From Lentzea waywayandensis (GTDB lineage Bacteria; Actinomycetota; Actinomycetes; Mycobacteriales; Pseudonocardiaceae), in contig NZ_FOYL01000004.1 of the NCBI RefSeq assembly GCF_900115955.1, positions 558,001-622,000 of the forward strand: a stretch of 64,000 nucleotides of DNA, read 5' to 3'. Every line of letters begins with the position of its first letter. Position 1 is the first letter of the stretch. The position numbers and the translations under genes are program-made. The notes under the pieces are model-generated. The model searched no databases, was not told the origin of the DNA, and saw only the letters and a program-made list of their open reading frames with translations. Positions 36,407 through 45,707 of this stretch are shown in pieces.

Positions 36407-37336
36407 CTACGCAGGGGTGCGGCGGAGCACCCAGGTCCGCACCAGCGCACCCGTGACCAGGGCCAGAAGCAGCACCGCGACCAGCACCGGAGCGCCGACA
36501 CCGCCGGGACCGCTCAGCCGGGGCAACGCCGTCGCGCGGCCGGCCGCCTGCACCAAGTCACCCTCGACACCGGTGCCGTTGGACGCGCGGGGCACCTGCG
36601 AGCCGTACCGAACGCCGGGTGAGGGCGAGTACAGGCCGGGCATCGCGAACGGCAGCGAGCCGTAGCTGAACAGCGGCACGCGGCCGAAGTTCGAGCCGAT
36701 CGGGTAGAGCGAGAAGTCGCGGTTGCTCGGTGCGCCGGCGCCCACGCCGGGAACGCCTGGCTGGGTGCCGGGCTGACCGGGCGGGGTGCCCGGCTGGGGC
36801 GAAGGCTGCTGACCAGGGGGTTTCGGTGCTCCGGGGATCGCGCCGACGGCCTGCTGCGAGGCGTCCGCGACGGCCTTGGCGCCGTCCTGGACGGGCGCGA
36901 CGACCTGGTTGACGGCGACGACCGTCACCTGGCAGCCCTGCGTCAGCGTCGCGCGGACGGTCTTGTCGAGCGTGCCGAGGATGGGGCCGAGCAGCGGGAT
37001 CTTCTGGACCTCCGCCATGACGGCGTTCGCGATCGTGGCACCGCTGATGGTCGTCGTGCCGACCTGCACCGCACCGATCGGCATGGGTTTGGCCTGCGCG
37101 AACGCCTGCTTGAACGGTTCCGCGAGCGGCGGCCCGAGCAACGGGACGGCGCGCACCAGGTCGGTGATCGGCTGCGTCACGGCGGCCGGACTGAGAGAGA
37201 CGGGGGTGCCGGGCGCGCCCTGCACGGTGGTGGCACAGCTGCCGACCACGATGGGTTCCGCCGCGTGCGCGACCCCGCCCACCGAAGCGGACACGAGGGC
37301 CAGCAGCGCCGTGGCGGCGACGCTCAACAGCCTCAT
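36407..37336 (-). CDS. Secreted, membrane-anchored protein of unknown function
   Basis: 309 residues. Signal peptide (RLLSVAATALLALVSASVGG ... AHA-A), an outside domain with two cysteines (GSCATTVQG; TQGCQVTVVAV), a Pro/Gly/Gln-rich linker (about residues 170-200), and a C-terminal transmembrane helix (APVLVAVLLLALVTGALV) with a short basic tail. This is a type I membrane topology with the bulk outside. No known domain. It lies between the ribosomal operon and nfo. Confidence 0.7.
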   Translation of the reverse strand: MRLLSVAATALLALVSASVGGVAHAAEPIVVGSCATTVQGAPGTPVSLSPAAVTQPITDLVRAVPLLGPPLAEPFKQAFAQAKPMPIGAVQVGTTTISGATIANAVMAEVQKIPLLGPILGTLDKTVRATLTQGCQVTVVAVNQVVAPVQDGAKAVADASQQAVGAIPGAPKPPGQQPSPQPGTPPGQPGTQPGVPGVGAGAPSNRDFSLYPIGSNFGRVPLFSYGSLPFAMPGLYSPSPGVRYGSQVPRASNGTGVEGDLVQAAGRATALPRLSGPGGVGAPVLVAVLLLALVTGALVRTWVLRRTPA

Positions 37337-37467
37337 GCGAACCCCTTTCCTACTCTCAAGTAACGACCGTAGGTCCTGGTGGTGACGTAGACCATCCCCA
37401 GTTTTTCCAATTACTCCTATCGGCGGCGGCTGCGATGGCGTTATGGACGCCGACTACCCTCCTGCGT

Positions 37468-38238
37468 ATGCGCATCGGGGCCCATGTACGCGACGACGAC
37501 CCGGTCGGCGCCGCGGCCGAACGCGGGGCCGAGGTCGTCCAGTTCTTCCTGTCGGATCCCCAGGGCTGGAAGAAACCCAAACCTCATCCGCAGACGGAAG
37601 CCCTGCTGGCGTCCGACCTCGAGGTGTTCATCCACGCCCCGTACATGATCAACATCGCGTCGCTGAACAACAAGATCCGGATTCCGTCCAGGAAGAACGT
37701 GATCCAGCACGCGGAGGCGGCCGCGACCGTGGGCGCGAAGGGCCTGATCGTGCACGGCGGGCACGTCACGAAGGGCGAGGACCCGGCGGAGGGCTTCGCG
37801 AACTGGCGCAAGTTCTTCGAACGCCAGGTCGCCGACGGCGGCTTCGCGGTCCCGGTCCTGATCGAGAACACCGCGGGCGGCGACGGCGCCATGGCCCGCA
37901 CGTTCGACTCCCTCAAGCTGCTCTGGGACGCGGTCGGCGAGTTCGGCGCGGGCTTCTGCCTCGACACGTGCCACGCGTTCGCCGCCGGTGAGGACCTGGT
38001 CGGCATCGTCGATCGGGTGAAGGCGATCACCGGCCGGATCGACCTGGTGCACCTCAACAGCTCGCGCGACGAGTTCGGTTCCTCGCGCGATCGGCACGAC
38101 AACATCAAGACTGGCACCATCGACGCGGACCAGCTGGCGGCCGTGGTCGCCAGTGCCGGGTGCCCCGTCGTGGTGGAGACACCGGACGAGGGCCAGGCCG
38201 ACGACATCGCCTTCCTGCGCGACCGCGCCGGGCGGTGA
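37468..38238 (+). CDS. nfo: Deoxyribonuclease IV (endonuclease IV, AP endonuclease)
   Basis: 256 residues from ATG 37468 (MRIGAHVRDDDPVGAAAERG). TIM-barrel xylose-isomerase-like fold with endonuclease IV landmarks: VQFFLSDPQGWK, VFIHAPYMINIAS, GLIVHGGHVTKGED, LIENTAGGDGAMARTF, FCLDTCHAFAAGEDL, DLVHLNSSRDEFGSSRDRHD and VVVETPDEGQ, supplying zinc-binding His, Glu and Asp residues. It cuts DNA at abasic sites in base excision repair. The stop overlaps the next gene by four bases. Confidence 0.95.
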   Translation: MRIGAHVRDDDPVGAAAERGAEVVQFFLSDPQGWKKPKPHPQTEALLASDLEVFIHAPYMINIASLNNKIRIPSRKNVIQHAEAAATVGAKGLIVHGGHVTKGEDPAEGFANWRKFFERQVADGGFAVPVLIENTAGGDGAMARTFDSLKLLWDAVGEFGAGFCLDTCHAFAAGEDLVGIVDRVKAITGRIDLVHLNSSRDEFGSSRDRHDNIKTGTIDADQLAAVVASAGCPVVVETPDEGQADDIAFLRDRAGR

Positions 38239-39638
38239 ACACCGTGCACGAGGTGGTGAGCGTGACGCCCGAGCGAGGCGACGCCGGGCGTTTCGTGAAC
38301 CGCTTCGGCAGGCCCGCCGCTGTCGTGCTCGTGCTGCTGTGCGGGCTCACGCTGCTGCTGGGCTTCATCAACAAGGACCGCTGCACCGGTCCCGCGTTCG
38401 ACCAGTGGGGCCGCACGCAGCCCGACTACGACGAGCGCAACAAGCAAGACGTCTGCTACTCCGACATCCAGCACCTCTGGATCGGGCGTGACATCGACCG
38501 GCACGTCTTCCCGTACGTCGACGGCAACATCAACGACAAGGGCACCCTCATCGGAGGCTCGGTCGAGTACCCGGTGCTCTCCGGCCTGCTCATCTGGGCG
38601 GGTGCGATCTTCGCGCACAACGACGCGGAGTACCTGCTCTACTCGTCGCTGCTGATGGCGCCGTTCGGCCTGCTCACGGGCTGGTTGCTGGGCAAGCTGG
38701 CCCGCTGGCGCGCGTTGCTGTGGGCGATCGGTCCACCGCTGATCCTCTACGCGTTCCACAACTGGGACCTGCCGGTCGTGCTGTGCTCGGTCGCCGCGGT
38801 CTTCGTGGTGCACCGCTGGAACCGGCCACTGGTCGAGAGAGCAACGGTCGCGTCCGTGCTGCTCGGGCTCGGGTTCGCGTTCAAGGTCTACCCGGCCGCC
38901 TTCGTGCTGCCGTTGATGCTCTTCGTCGCCACCGGCGGCTGGCGCGGCCAGGAGATGCCGAACGGCAAGAAGGTCGACGTCGCCGGCGCGGTCAAGGTCG
39001 GGCTCGCCTCGATCATCACGGTCGTGCTGGTCAACCTGCCGTTCGCGATCGCGGGCTACGACGGCTGGGCGGCGTCGTTCGAGTTCCAGCAGCTGCGCCG
39101 GGTCGACATCACCACGAACTCGATCTGGTACTGGGGCCTGCGGCCGTTCATCGGCGACGACGCGATGCAGTCGCTGGTCGGCGTCATCTCGCCGATCACG
39201 ATCCTGATCTCGTTCGCGATCGCCGCCGGCTACGGCTGGATGCGGTTCCGGCGCGAGGGCACCTACCCGTGGATCGCGGTGTCCGGCGCGATGCTGTGCG
39301 GCTTCATGCTGCTGCACAAGGTCCACTCGCCGCAGTACACGCTGTGGCTGGTGCCGTTCCTCGTGCTTCTGCGCGTGCGGCTGATGTGGGCCTTCGCGTA
39401 CTTCGTGGTCGACCTCGCGATGGGCATCGGCATCTTCCGCTGGTTCTGGGCGATCGAGTTCGGTCAGCCGGCCGGGATCTACGACAGCTTCTCCGCGCAG
39501 GCCGTGATGATCGGCGTGTGGGGCAGGGCCGCCCTGCTCGTGGCGCTGTTCGTGGTCTTCCTCAAGGCCAGGGACGTGACCGAGGACGATCACGAAGATC
39601 TGAAGTTCCTCCGCGGGGCCGTAGCAGTGAAGGCCTGA
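38235..39638 (+). CDS. GT87-type (DUF2029) membrane glycosyltransferase
   Basis: 467 residues from GTG 38235, overlapping the nfo stop. About ten transmembrane helices; an extracytoplasmic loop after helix 1 has YSDIQHLWIGRDIDRHVFPY, and later segments WNRPLVERATVASVLLGLGF, AFKVYPAAFVLPLML and LLHKVHSPQYTLWLVPFLVL are the DUF2029/GT87 pattern. Family members use polyprenyl-phosphate sugars (in mycobacteria mannose) to build cell envelope glycans. The acceptor here is unknown. It is a paralogue of the gene at 40577-42190. Confidence 0.85.
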   Translation: MNTVHEVVSVTPERGDAGRFVNRFGRPAAVVLVLLCGLTLLLGFINKDRCTGPAFDQWGRTQPDYDERNKQDVCYSDIQHLWIGRDIDRHVFPYVDGNINDKGTLIGGSVEYPVLSGLLIWAGAIFAHNDAEYLLYSSLLMAPFGLLTGWLLGKLARWRALLWAIGPPLILYAFHNWDLPVVLCSVAAVFVVHRWNRPLVERATVASVLLGLGFAFKVYPAAFVLPLMLFVATGGWRGQEMPNGKKVDVAGAVKVGLASIITVVLVNLPFAIAGYDGWAASFEFQQLRRVDITTNSIWYWGLRPFIGDDAMQSLVGVISPITILISFAIAAGYGWMRFRREGTYPWIAVSGAMLCGFMLLHKVHSPQYTLWLVPFLVLLRVRLMWAFAYFVVDLAMGIGIFRWFWAIEFGQPAGIYDSFSAQAVMIGVWGRAALLVALFVVFLKARDVTEDDHEDLKFLRGAVAVKA

Positions 39639-39657
39639 TCAGCCGCAGACTTCACCC

Positions 39658-40665
39658 GTGAGGGTGATCATCGTGCTGGCGTTGCTGCTGGTCTGCGGTG
39701 CCTCCGGCGTGCCCGTGCGCTCTGAGGTGATCCGCTGGCTGCCGGTGTGGCAGGCCGTGCCGACGCTGTCGAGCTCCGTGCCGGACCAGAGCGTGCGCAC
39801 GACGGTCGACCTCGCGGCGGGCGGCACGTCGGTCCGGGTGCGGCTGTCGAACCTGATGGGCATCAAGCCGGTCCGCGTCGAGCAGGTCGTGGTCACCGCC
39901 GACGGCGAGACGCGGCAGCTCACGTTCGGCAGGTCTCGTTCCGTCACGATCAGGGCCCGCGACGACGTCTACAGCGACGCCGTGCAGCTCAAGGTCACCA
40001 AGACGCTCGACATCAGCACGTACGCCCCCGCCGGCACGCCGTGTCAGGCGCGCGCCCATCGCACGATCACGTCGACGCGCGAGCAGATCTGCCTCGTCTC
40101 GGCGGTCGAGGTCGCCGGCTTCACCGCGCCGGGTGCCGTGGTGATGTTCGGCGACTCCATCACCGAGGGGTTCTCCGAGAACACCTGGCCGTCGCTGGTC
40201 GAGACCGACTACGCGGTGCTGAACGCGGGCATCAACGGCAACGGCGTGGTGCTGGGCAACGCGCCGATGGTCACCCGTGTGCACCGGGACGTCCTGTACA
40301 GCAAGGAAGTGCGCAAGGTCGTGTTGCTCGGCGGCATCAACGACATCCAGAACGGCGTCAGCGCCGAGAACGTCATCGCCGGCATCCGCACCGTTCAGCT
40401 GCGGTGCCGGAACGCGGGCGTGGAGTTCCACATCGGCACCATCACGCCGTGGCGCGGCTGGTACACCTGGACCGAGGAGAAGGAACAGCAGCGGCAGAAG
40501 GTGAACGCGTGGATCCGCGCCACCTTCCCCGCCGCGATCGACTTCGACGAGGCCGTGCGCGACCCCGCCGATCCGCTCAGACTGCGTCCGGAGTTCGACT
40601 CCGGTGATCACCTGCATCCGAACGGGAACGCATTCGGTGCGATGGCGCGCCTCGTGAGGGTTTGA
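39658..40665 (+). CDS. Secreted SGNH/GDSL hydrolase
   Basis: 335 residues from GTG 39658. Signal peptide (MRVIIVLALLLVCGASGVPV). An N-terminal beta domain (residues about 25-155, VWQAVPTLSSSVPDQSVRTT; VRVRLSNLMG) is typical of the family that includes lipolytic SGNH proteins. Block I with the catalytic Ser is VVMFGDSITEGFSE, block III is LLGGINDIQNG, and block V is SGDHLHPNGN with the Asp-x-x-His pair. Likely an esterase acting outside the cell. Its last 89 bp overlap the convergent GT87 gene. Confidence 0.88.
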   Translation: MRVIIVLALLLVCGASGVPVRSEVIRWLPVWQAVPTLSSSVPDQSVRTTVDLAAGGTSVRVRLSNLMGIKPVRVEQVVVTADGETRQLTFGRSRSVTIRARDDVYSDAVQLKVTKTLDISTYAPAGTPCQARAHRTITSTREQICLVSAVEVAGFTAPGAVVMFGDSITEGFSENTWPSLVETDYAVLNAGINGNGVVLGNAPMVTRVHRDVLYSKEVRKVVLLGGINDIQNGVSAENVIAGIRTVQLRCRNAGVEFHIGTITPWRGWYTWTEEKEQQRQKVNAWIRATFPAAIDFDEAVRDPADPLRLRPEFDSGDHLHPNGNAFGAMARLVRV

Positions 40666-42190
40666 TCAGCTGACGGTCCGGCGCATCGGCCAGAACGCCC
40701 GCCAACGGGTCGTCGCCCGCCATCCGCACGAGGTCGCGCTCCGGGTGGTAGATCTCCTTCAGGATCAGCACGCACAACGTGATGACGGCCGCGTCCCGCA
40801 GCAGCACGGCGCCGAGGAACCAGTCGATCGGCAGTCCCTTGTTGTCCGTGCCGAGGTAGAAGTACATGCGCGGCACCCACACCAGTGCGTCGACCGCCAT
40901 CCACGCCAGCAGCAGCTTCCAGCGCGGCAACGCCAGCACGGCCAGTGGCACCAGCCACAGCGAGTACTGCGGGCTCCACACCTTGTTCGTCAACAGGAAC
41001 GCCGCCACGACCAGGAACCCGAGCTGCGCGAGCCGGGGCCTCGTCGGCGCCGAGAGGGTCACGTAGGCGATGCCGGCGCAACAGACGAGGAACAGCACGG
41101 AGCTGACCGTGTTGAGGACCGTCGGCGGTTGCCCCTGCGTCAGTCCCGGGTCGAAGCCCTGCCACCCCGTCCACTGCACGAGCACGTTGTAGAGCGTGTC
41201 CGGGTCGGCGTTGCGTTCGGTGTTGAGGCGGAAGAACTCCCTCCACCCCGTCTGCGAGGCCGGGTTCAAGGCGATCGGCGCGTTGACGAGCGCCCACGCG
41301 CCTATGGCCGCCGCGGTGGTGGTGAGTCCTGCCTTGATTCTGTTGGACCGCCAGCACAGCAACAGCAACGGCCCGAGCAGGAACAACGGATAGAGCTTCG
41401 CCGCGCCACCGAGCCCCAGCAGCACACCGGCGAGCGCGGGTTTCTTCCGCGCCCACGCCAGCAGGCCGGCCGTCGCGAACGCCGTCGCGATCGTGTCGAA
41501 GTTCGTGAACGCGTGGACGATGACCAGCGGCGACACCGCGACGATCGCCGCGTCCCAGATCCGGCGCCGGGCGATCCTGGCCACCGAGAACACGGTCACC
41601 AGCCACGCCACGGCCAGCCAGAACGCGGTGACGTCGAAGAACACGATCACCGTCATCGGCAGCCCTGGGATGAGCGCCACGAGGCCCTGCGCCACCCGAG
41701 CGTTGAGCCACATGAACACACCGGTGACCACCGGGTACTCCATGTACCGGACGTGCTCGGTCGGCTTGCCCTCGTCGTCCTTCCAGGACGTGATGTACGG
41801 GAAGGCTCCGCGCTGGTCGAGCCGTTCCGCGGTGTAGAGCGGCACCGTGTCGGAGTAGCAGAGCGCGGTGAACTGCTTGCTGCCCCGCCAGTCGAGCTGC
41901 ACGACGCCCTTGTCGTCCGTGTACTGCTGGATGCACGGCGACTTCTGCACCCACCCCAGCAGCAACGTGACCACGGCGAGCATCAGGATCACCCGCAGTG
42001 CCGTCCAGAAGTAGTTCCGGCCGATCTGCGCGTGCTCGCCGAGGGGACCGCCGAACGGTCTGCTCAGGCCGCGGGCGAGCGACTCGGTCCACGTGGGGGC
42101 GACGCGCTCTTCGTGAGTGAGCGAGTCGGTTTCCTCGGAGAGGTCCTTCTCGGGGGCCTCGGCGGGAAGCTCGGCAGGGCTGCTGGGCAC
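40577..42190 (-). CDS. GT87-type (DUF2029) membrane glycosyltransferase
   Basis: 537 residues. An acidic N-terminal tail of about 65 residues precedes about 11 transmembrane helices. The first outside loop has LCYSDTVPLYTAERLDQRGA and YMEYPVVTGVFMWLN, and the conserved GGAAKLYPLFLLGPLLLL and LTNKVWSPQYSLWLVPLAVL. It occupies the position of Rv0051 beside ponA1 in mycobacteria, supporting orthology and a cell-envelope role. The C-terminal 30 residues are basic and overlap the SGNH gene on the other strand. Confidence 0.88.
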   Translation of the reverse strand: MPSSPAELPAEAPEKDLSEETDSLTHEERVAPTWTESLARGLSRPFGGPLGEHAQIGRNYFWTALRVILMLAVVTLLLGWVQKSPCIQQYTDDKGVVQLDWRGSKQFTALCYSDTVPLYTAERLDQRGAFPYITSWKDDEGKPTEHVRYMEYPVVTGVFMWLNARVAQGLVALIPGLPMTVIVFFDVTAFWLAVAWLVTVFSVARIARRRIWDAAIVAVSPLVIVHAFTNFDTIATAFATAGLLAWARKKPALAGVLLGLGGAAKLYPLFLLGPLLLLCWRSNRIKAGLTTTAAAIGAWALVNAPIALNPASQTGWREFFRLNTERNADPDTLYNVLVQWTGWQGFDPGLTQGQPPTVLNTVSSVLFLVCCAGIAYVTLSAPTRPRLAQLGFLVVAAFLLTNKVWSPQYSLWLVPLAVLALPRWKLLLAWMAVDALVWVPRMYFYLGTDNKGLPIDWFLGAVLLRDAAVITLCVLILKEIYHPERDLVRMAGDDPLAGVLADAPDRQLIKPSRGAPSHRMRSRSDAGDHRSRTPDAV

Positions 42191-42248
42191 GTCGCGGATG
42201 TTACGGCCAAGACCGTTTCGCCGTGGTCAACATCCCTGGACCGAAGAA

Positions 42249-42285
42249 GAAAGGGCCTGACGCGGAGTACGCGTCAGGCCCTTTC
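42249..42285 (-). terminator. Terminator after the PBP1A gene
   Basis: Perfect 16-bp arms GAAAGGGCCTGACGCG (42249-42264) and CGCGTCAGGCCCTTTC (42270-42285) with a 5-nt loop. On the minus strand it is followed by TTCTTC, a pyrimidine tract. Confidence 0.92.
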
Positions 42286-42298
42286 TCATGATCGATCT

Positions 42299-45064
42299 CT
42301 AGCCGCCACCCGGATTGCGGCCCCCGGTTCCGGGATCTTCGCTCGGGTCCGGCTGGCCGGACGGCGGGCAGATGATCTGGCCACAGCCCGACGGCTTGGT
42401 CGGCCTGGTCTGCGACGGCTGCGTGTTGCTCGGCTGCGTGTTGCTGGGCTGCTGGTTGCTCGGCTGCTGGTTGCTCGGCGGCGTCGACGGCGGGTCGGAC
42501 TTGCGCGGCGGGTTGAAGTTGCCCAGCGGGACCGGCTTCGGGAACGGCTCCTTCTGCGCGCCCGCGAGTGCCGTGTCCATGAACTTCTTCCACATCAGAC
42601 CAGGCAGGCCGCTACCGAAGATGGGGTTGCCCTGCTTGTTCTTGATGGCCACGTTGCCCTGGTCCTTGCCGACCCACACGGAGGTGGACAGCTGCGGCGT
42701 GTAGCCGACCATCCAGGCCTTCGAGTTCTGGTCGACGCTGCCGGGGAGCTCGTGCGTACCGGTCTTGCCGGCGCACGGGCGGCCGCTGGCGCACGCGATC
42801 GGCCCTGACGGGATGTCCTTGAGCGTCTCGGTGACGTTGTCCGCGATGTCGCGGCTCTTCGTCTCGACCGGGTCGAACGCCGGCACCGGCTGGTCGACGT
42901 GCTGGTAGAGGACGTCACCGGTGGGGCCCACGATCTTCGTGACGAAGAACGGAGCCCGGTAAATGCCGCGAGCCGCGAACGTCGCGAAGGCGGAGGCCAT
43001 GTCGAACGGCCGCACCTGGGCGCTGTCGGCACCGATGGAGATACCGGCGGTGGGCGGGTTGCCGCCCTCGCCGACCAGGGTCTGCTTGTCCTGGCCGCCG
43101 ACCCGGACGATCTTCGGGATGCCGGCCGCGTGTGCCGCGTCCGCCACTGCCTTCGTGCCCGTGCCCTCGGGGCCCGCCACCATGTCGTAGAACACGGTGT
43201 TGAGGGACTCCTTCATGGCCTGCTTGATCGGGCACTGCTTGCCGCACGTGGTGTTGCCGGCGTTGCGGATCTCGACGCCGGCGATCTTGCGCGGCGAGGC
43301 GTCGTAGGTGTCGCCGATGCCCTTGCCCATCTTCAGGGCCGCCACCAGGTCGAACGGCTTGAACGACGAGCCGGCCTCCTGGATCGTGCCCTTGGCGTAG
43401 TCGATGCCCTTCAGACCGTCCTTGCCCGGGTAGTAGGCCTTGACGGCGCCCGACTGCGGTTCGATCGCGCTCAGCGACGTGCGTAGTTCGGCGTCCTGGC
43501 CGTCCATGACGGAGTTCACGGCGTCGACCGCGGCCTGCTGCATCTTCGGGTCGATCGTCGTGTGGACGGTGACGCCGACCTTCTGCGCCTTCTCCATCGT
43601 GAGGCCGACGAGCTCGCTGTCGATCTCGTTCTGGACCTGCTGGCTCACGCGGGCGAGCGGGCCGTCGAGACCGGCGGGCTGCGTCTGCTCGAACGGCAGT
43701 GGCTGCGGGAACTGGCGGGCGTCGTAGTCGGCCTGGCTGATCCACTTCTTCTGAAGCATCTGGCCCATCACGAATTCCCAGCGCTTCTTCGCGTACTCCT
43801 CGTCCTCGGACCAGGAGGGCGTCTGGATCATGCCCGAGATGAGCGCGGCCTCGGACGGCGTGAGGTCCTTCATCGGCTTGTTGTAGTAGACCTGCGAGGC
43901 GGCCTTGAAGCCGTTCGCGCCACGACCGAAGTACACCGTGTTGAGGTACGCGGTGAGGATCGTGTTGTGGTCCGACTCGTTGCTCATCTTGTAGGCCTTG
44001 ACGAGCTCGGTGAACTTACGAGTCAGCGTCGGGTCCTCGTTGCCCGTCGCCTTCTTGATGTACTGCTGCGTCAGACCGGAACCACCGGAGCTACCACCCG
44101 TCGCCTGGATCCAGACGGCGCGGACGATGGCCTTGGCGTCGAAGCCGGGGTTGTCGTAGAAGTTCGCGTCCTCCGCGGCCATGACCGCGTTCTTGACGTT
44201 GTCCGGAATCTCCTCGTACGTCAGCATCGTGCGGTTCTGACCGGGCGAGGTGATCTTGCCCATCTCGGAGCCGTCCGAGTAGAGCAGCGTGATCGTCTTG
44301 TCCTGGGCGTCCGCGATCTCGTTCGGACGCGGCCACTCGACCAGCGGGTACGCGACCGCGATGGCGATCACCGGACCGAGGATCATCAGGCCGATCGCGA
44401 CGAACGCACCAATTCGGACGCGCTTCCAGATCTTCTTCTTGCGCAGACGACGCTCCTCCTCTTCGGTGAGCTCCGGCTCGTCGTCGTAGTACTCGTCGTC
44501 ATCGTCGGCGACACCGGCCATGAGGAACTCGTCGTCCGGCTCGCGGTGCGTGATGAGCTCGGGCTCGCGCTGCGTCGGCCGGTTGACCGGTGGCATCTGC
44601 GTGGTGCGTTCCTCACCGGGGTTGCGCGGGGGCATGCCGGGGCGACCGGGACCACCAGGGCCGCCCTGAGGGCCGCCGGGTCCGCCGGGGCGACGGCCGC
44701 CGGGAGGCGGCGCGATCGGCATCCCACCGGGAGGCGTCGGAGGACGGCCACCGGGGCCGCCCTGAGGGACACCAGGACCGCCGGGACCGTTCATCCCGGG
44801 TCCTGGCGGACGCCCTGGACCGCCCTGAGGCCCACCAGGACCGCCCTGCGGACCGCCTGGTCCGTTCGGGCGGCGTGGGGGCTGTTGCTGTGGGAAACCA
44901 CCAGGTGGCGTGCCACCCTGGGGAGGGCGCGCGAAACCGCCGGGTGGGGTGCCCGGTCGCGGCTGATTCGGGACATCGCGCCTCGTGCCGCCGCCGTCCG
45001 GGTCGTCCCCGGTCGGCCACTGCGGCTCGCCTCCGCGCTGCCGGTCATCATGCTGGTCGTTCAC
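42299..45064 (-). CDS. ponA: Bifunctional penicillin-binding protein 1A (GT51 plus transpeptidase)
   Basis: 921 residues from GTG 45064 with GGGAGG upstream. About 190 residues of Pro/Gly/Gln-rich cytoplasmic sequence precede one transmembrane helix (IGAFVAIGLMILGPVIAIAV). The GT51 domain has AAEDANFYDNPGFDAKAIVR and SGLTQQYIKKAT. The transpeptidase has the SxxK motif in AGSSFKPFDL, then MKESLNTVFYDMV (SxN), and KTGT. A C-terminal Gln/Pro/Ser/Thr-rich tail ends the protein. It polymerises and cross-links peptidoglycan. Position beside DUF5318 matches ponA1 of mycobacteria. Confidence 0.95.
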   Translation of the reverse strand: MNDQHDDRQRGGEPQWPTGDDPDGGGTRRDVPNQPRPGTPPGGFARPPQGGTPPGGFPQQQPPRRPNGPGGPQGGPGGPQGGPGRPPGPGMNGPGGPGVPQGGPGGRPPTPPGGMPIAPPPGGRRPGGPGGPQGGPGGPGRPGMPPRNPGEERTTQMPPVNRPTQREPELITHREPDDEFLMAGVADDDDEYYDDEPELTEEEERRLRKKKIWKRVRIGAFVAIGLMILGPVIAIAVAYPLVEWPRPNEIADAQDKTITLLYSDGSEMGKITSPGQNRTMLTYEEIPDNVKNAVMAAEDANFYDNPGFDAKAIVRAVWIQATGGSSGGSGLTQQYIKKATGNEDPTLTRKFTELVKAYKMSNESDHNTILTAYLNTVYFGRGANGFKAASQVYYNKPMKDLTPSEAALISGMIQTPSWSEDEEYAKKRWEFVMGQMLQKKWISQADYDARQFPQPLPFEQTQPAGLDGPLARVSQQVQNEIDSELVGLTMEKAQKVGVTVHTTIDPKMQQAAVDAVNSVMDGQDAELRTSLSAIEPQSGAVKAYYPGKDGLKGIDYAKGTIQEAGSSFKPFDLVAALKMGKGIGDTYDASPRKIAGVEIRNAGNTTCGKQCPIKQAMKESLNTVFYDMVAGPEGTGTKAVADAAHAAGIPKIVRVGGQDKQTLVGEGGNPPTAGISIGADSAQVRPFDMASAFATFAARGIYRAPFFVTKIVGPTGDVLYQHVDQPVPAFDPVETKSRDIADNVTETLKDIPSGPIACASGRPCAGKTGTHELPGSVDQNSKAWMVGYTPQLSTSVWVGKDQGNVAIKNKQGNPIFGSGLPGLMWKKFMDTALAGAQKEPFPKPVPLGNFNPPRKSDPPSTPPSNQQPSNQQPSNTQPSNTQPSQTRPTKPSGCGQIICPPSGQPDPSEDPGTGGRNPGGG

Positions 45065-45144
45065 GTGAAAAGGCCTCCCAGACCGGCGTGCATCAGCACA
45101 CGGTTCGGTGGTCGTACTTCATTCGGAGCAGTGTCACCTGTGGG

Positions 45145-45543
45145 TCATTCCGCCGCAGTCCTCCTGCGTGGCTTTTCCAGCCCACGCTTCCCCAGGACGT
45201 ATGACTGCACCAGGTGGTTCCAACTGCACGTGCGACAAACTTCAACTAGGTACACGGAGAACTCGTCGAAGAGGTTCGCCATCTTCACCAGTTCTTCAGG
45301 TGTGCGCGCCGAGCCGGCCGCGTGCTTGAGCTCGTCACCGTAGACCCACGACACGTGCGTGAGCGGTTCCTTGCGGCACACAGGGCAAGGCACGTCGGTC
45401 GCCGTCCCGTGGAACTTCGCAGCTCGCAGCAGGTACGGGTTCGCGTCGCAGACCTCCATGGTGCCCGTGCGACCGGCATAGACCTCCGCCAGCAGCGCAC
45501 GCCGCTGCAGCGAGTAGTCCACCACCTGCCGTTGGGTCAACAC
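45145..45543 (-). CDS. DUF5318 family protein
   Basis: 132 residues. Two Cys pairs suggest a zinc ribbon: CPVCRKEPLTHVSWVYGDEL and VEVCRTCSWNHLV. The N-terminus is MLTQRQVVDYSLQRRALLAE. Conserved in actinobacteria (Rv0049-type) immediately before the PBP1A gene, as here. Function unknown; the location suggests a link to cell-wall growth. Confidence 0.85.
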   Translation of the reverse strand: MLTQRQVVDYSLQRRALLAEVYAGRTGTMEVCDANPYLLRAAKFHGTATDVPCPVCRKEPLTHVSWVYGDELKHAAGSARTPEELVKMANLFDEFSVYLVEVCRTCSWNHLVQSYVLGKRGLEKPRRRTAAE

Positions 45544-45653
45544 GTGACCAGAGTACGTGCCGACCGCTTTCCGATGATGGGCCGTTCAGGGCAGCGCGGT
45601 CCGGCGCGGTATCACGGTGTGCCACATCCCACAGTTACAAGGAGCCATCGATG

Positions 45654-45670
45654 TATCGAGCCGATATAAT
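45654..45670 (+). promoter_or_regulatory. padR promoter -10 with overlapping operator dyad
   Basis: TATAAT (45665-45670) is a perfect -10 hexamer, rare in such DNA. The dyad TATCG-AGC-CGATA (45654-45666) overlaps it. The PadR gene begins 38 bp downstream after GAGGAGGTGA, so autorepression is the likely meaning. No good -35 is visible at the normal distance. Confidence 0.6.
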
Positions 45671-45707
45671 CGCCTCACCTATCGGTGCAGGTGCGAGGAG
45701 GTGACTC

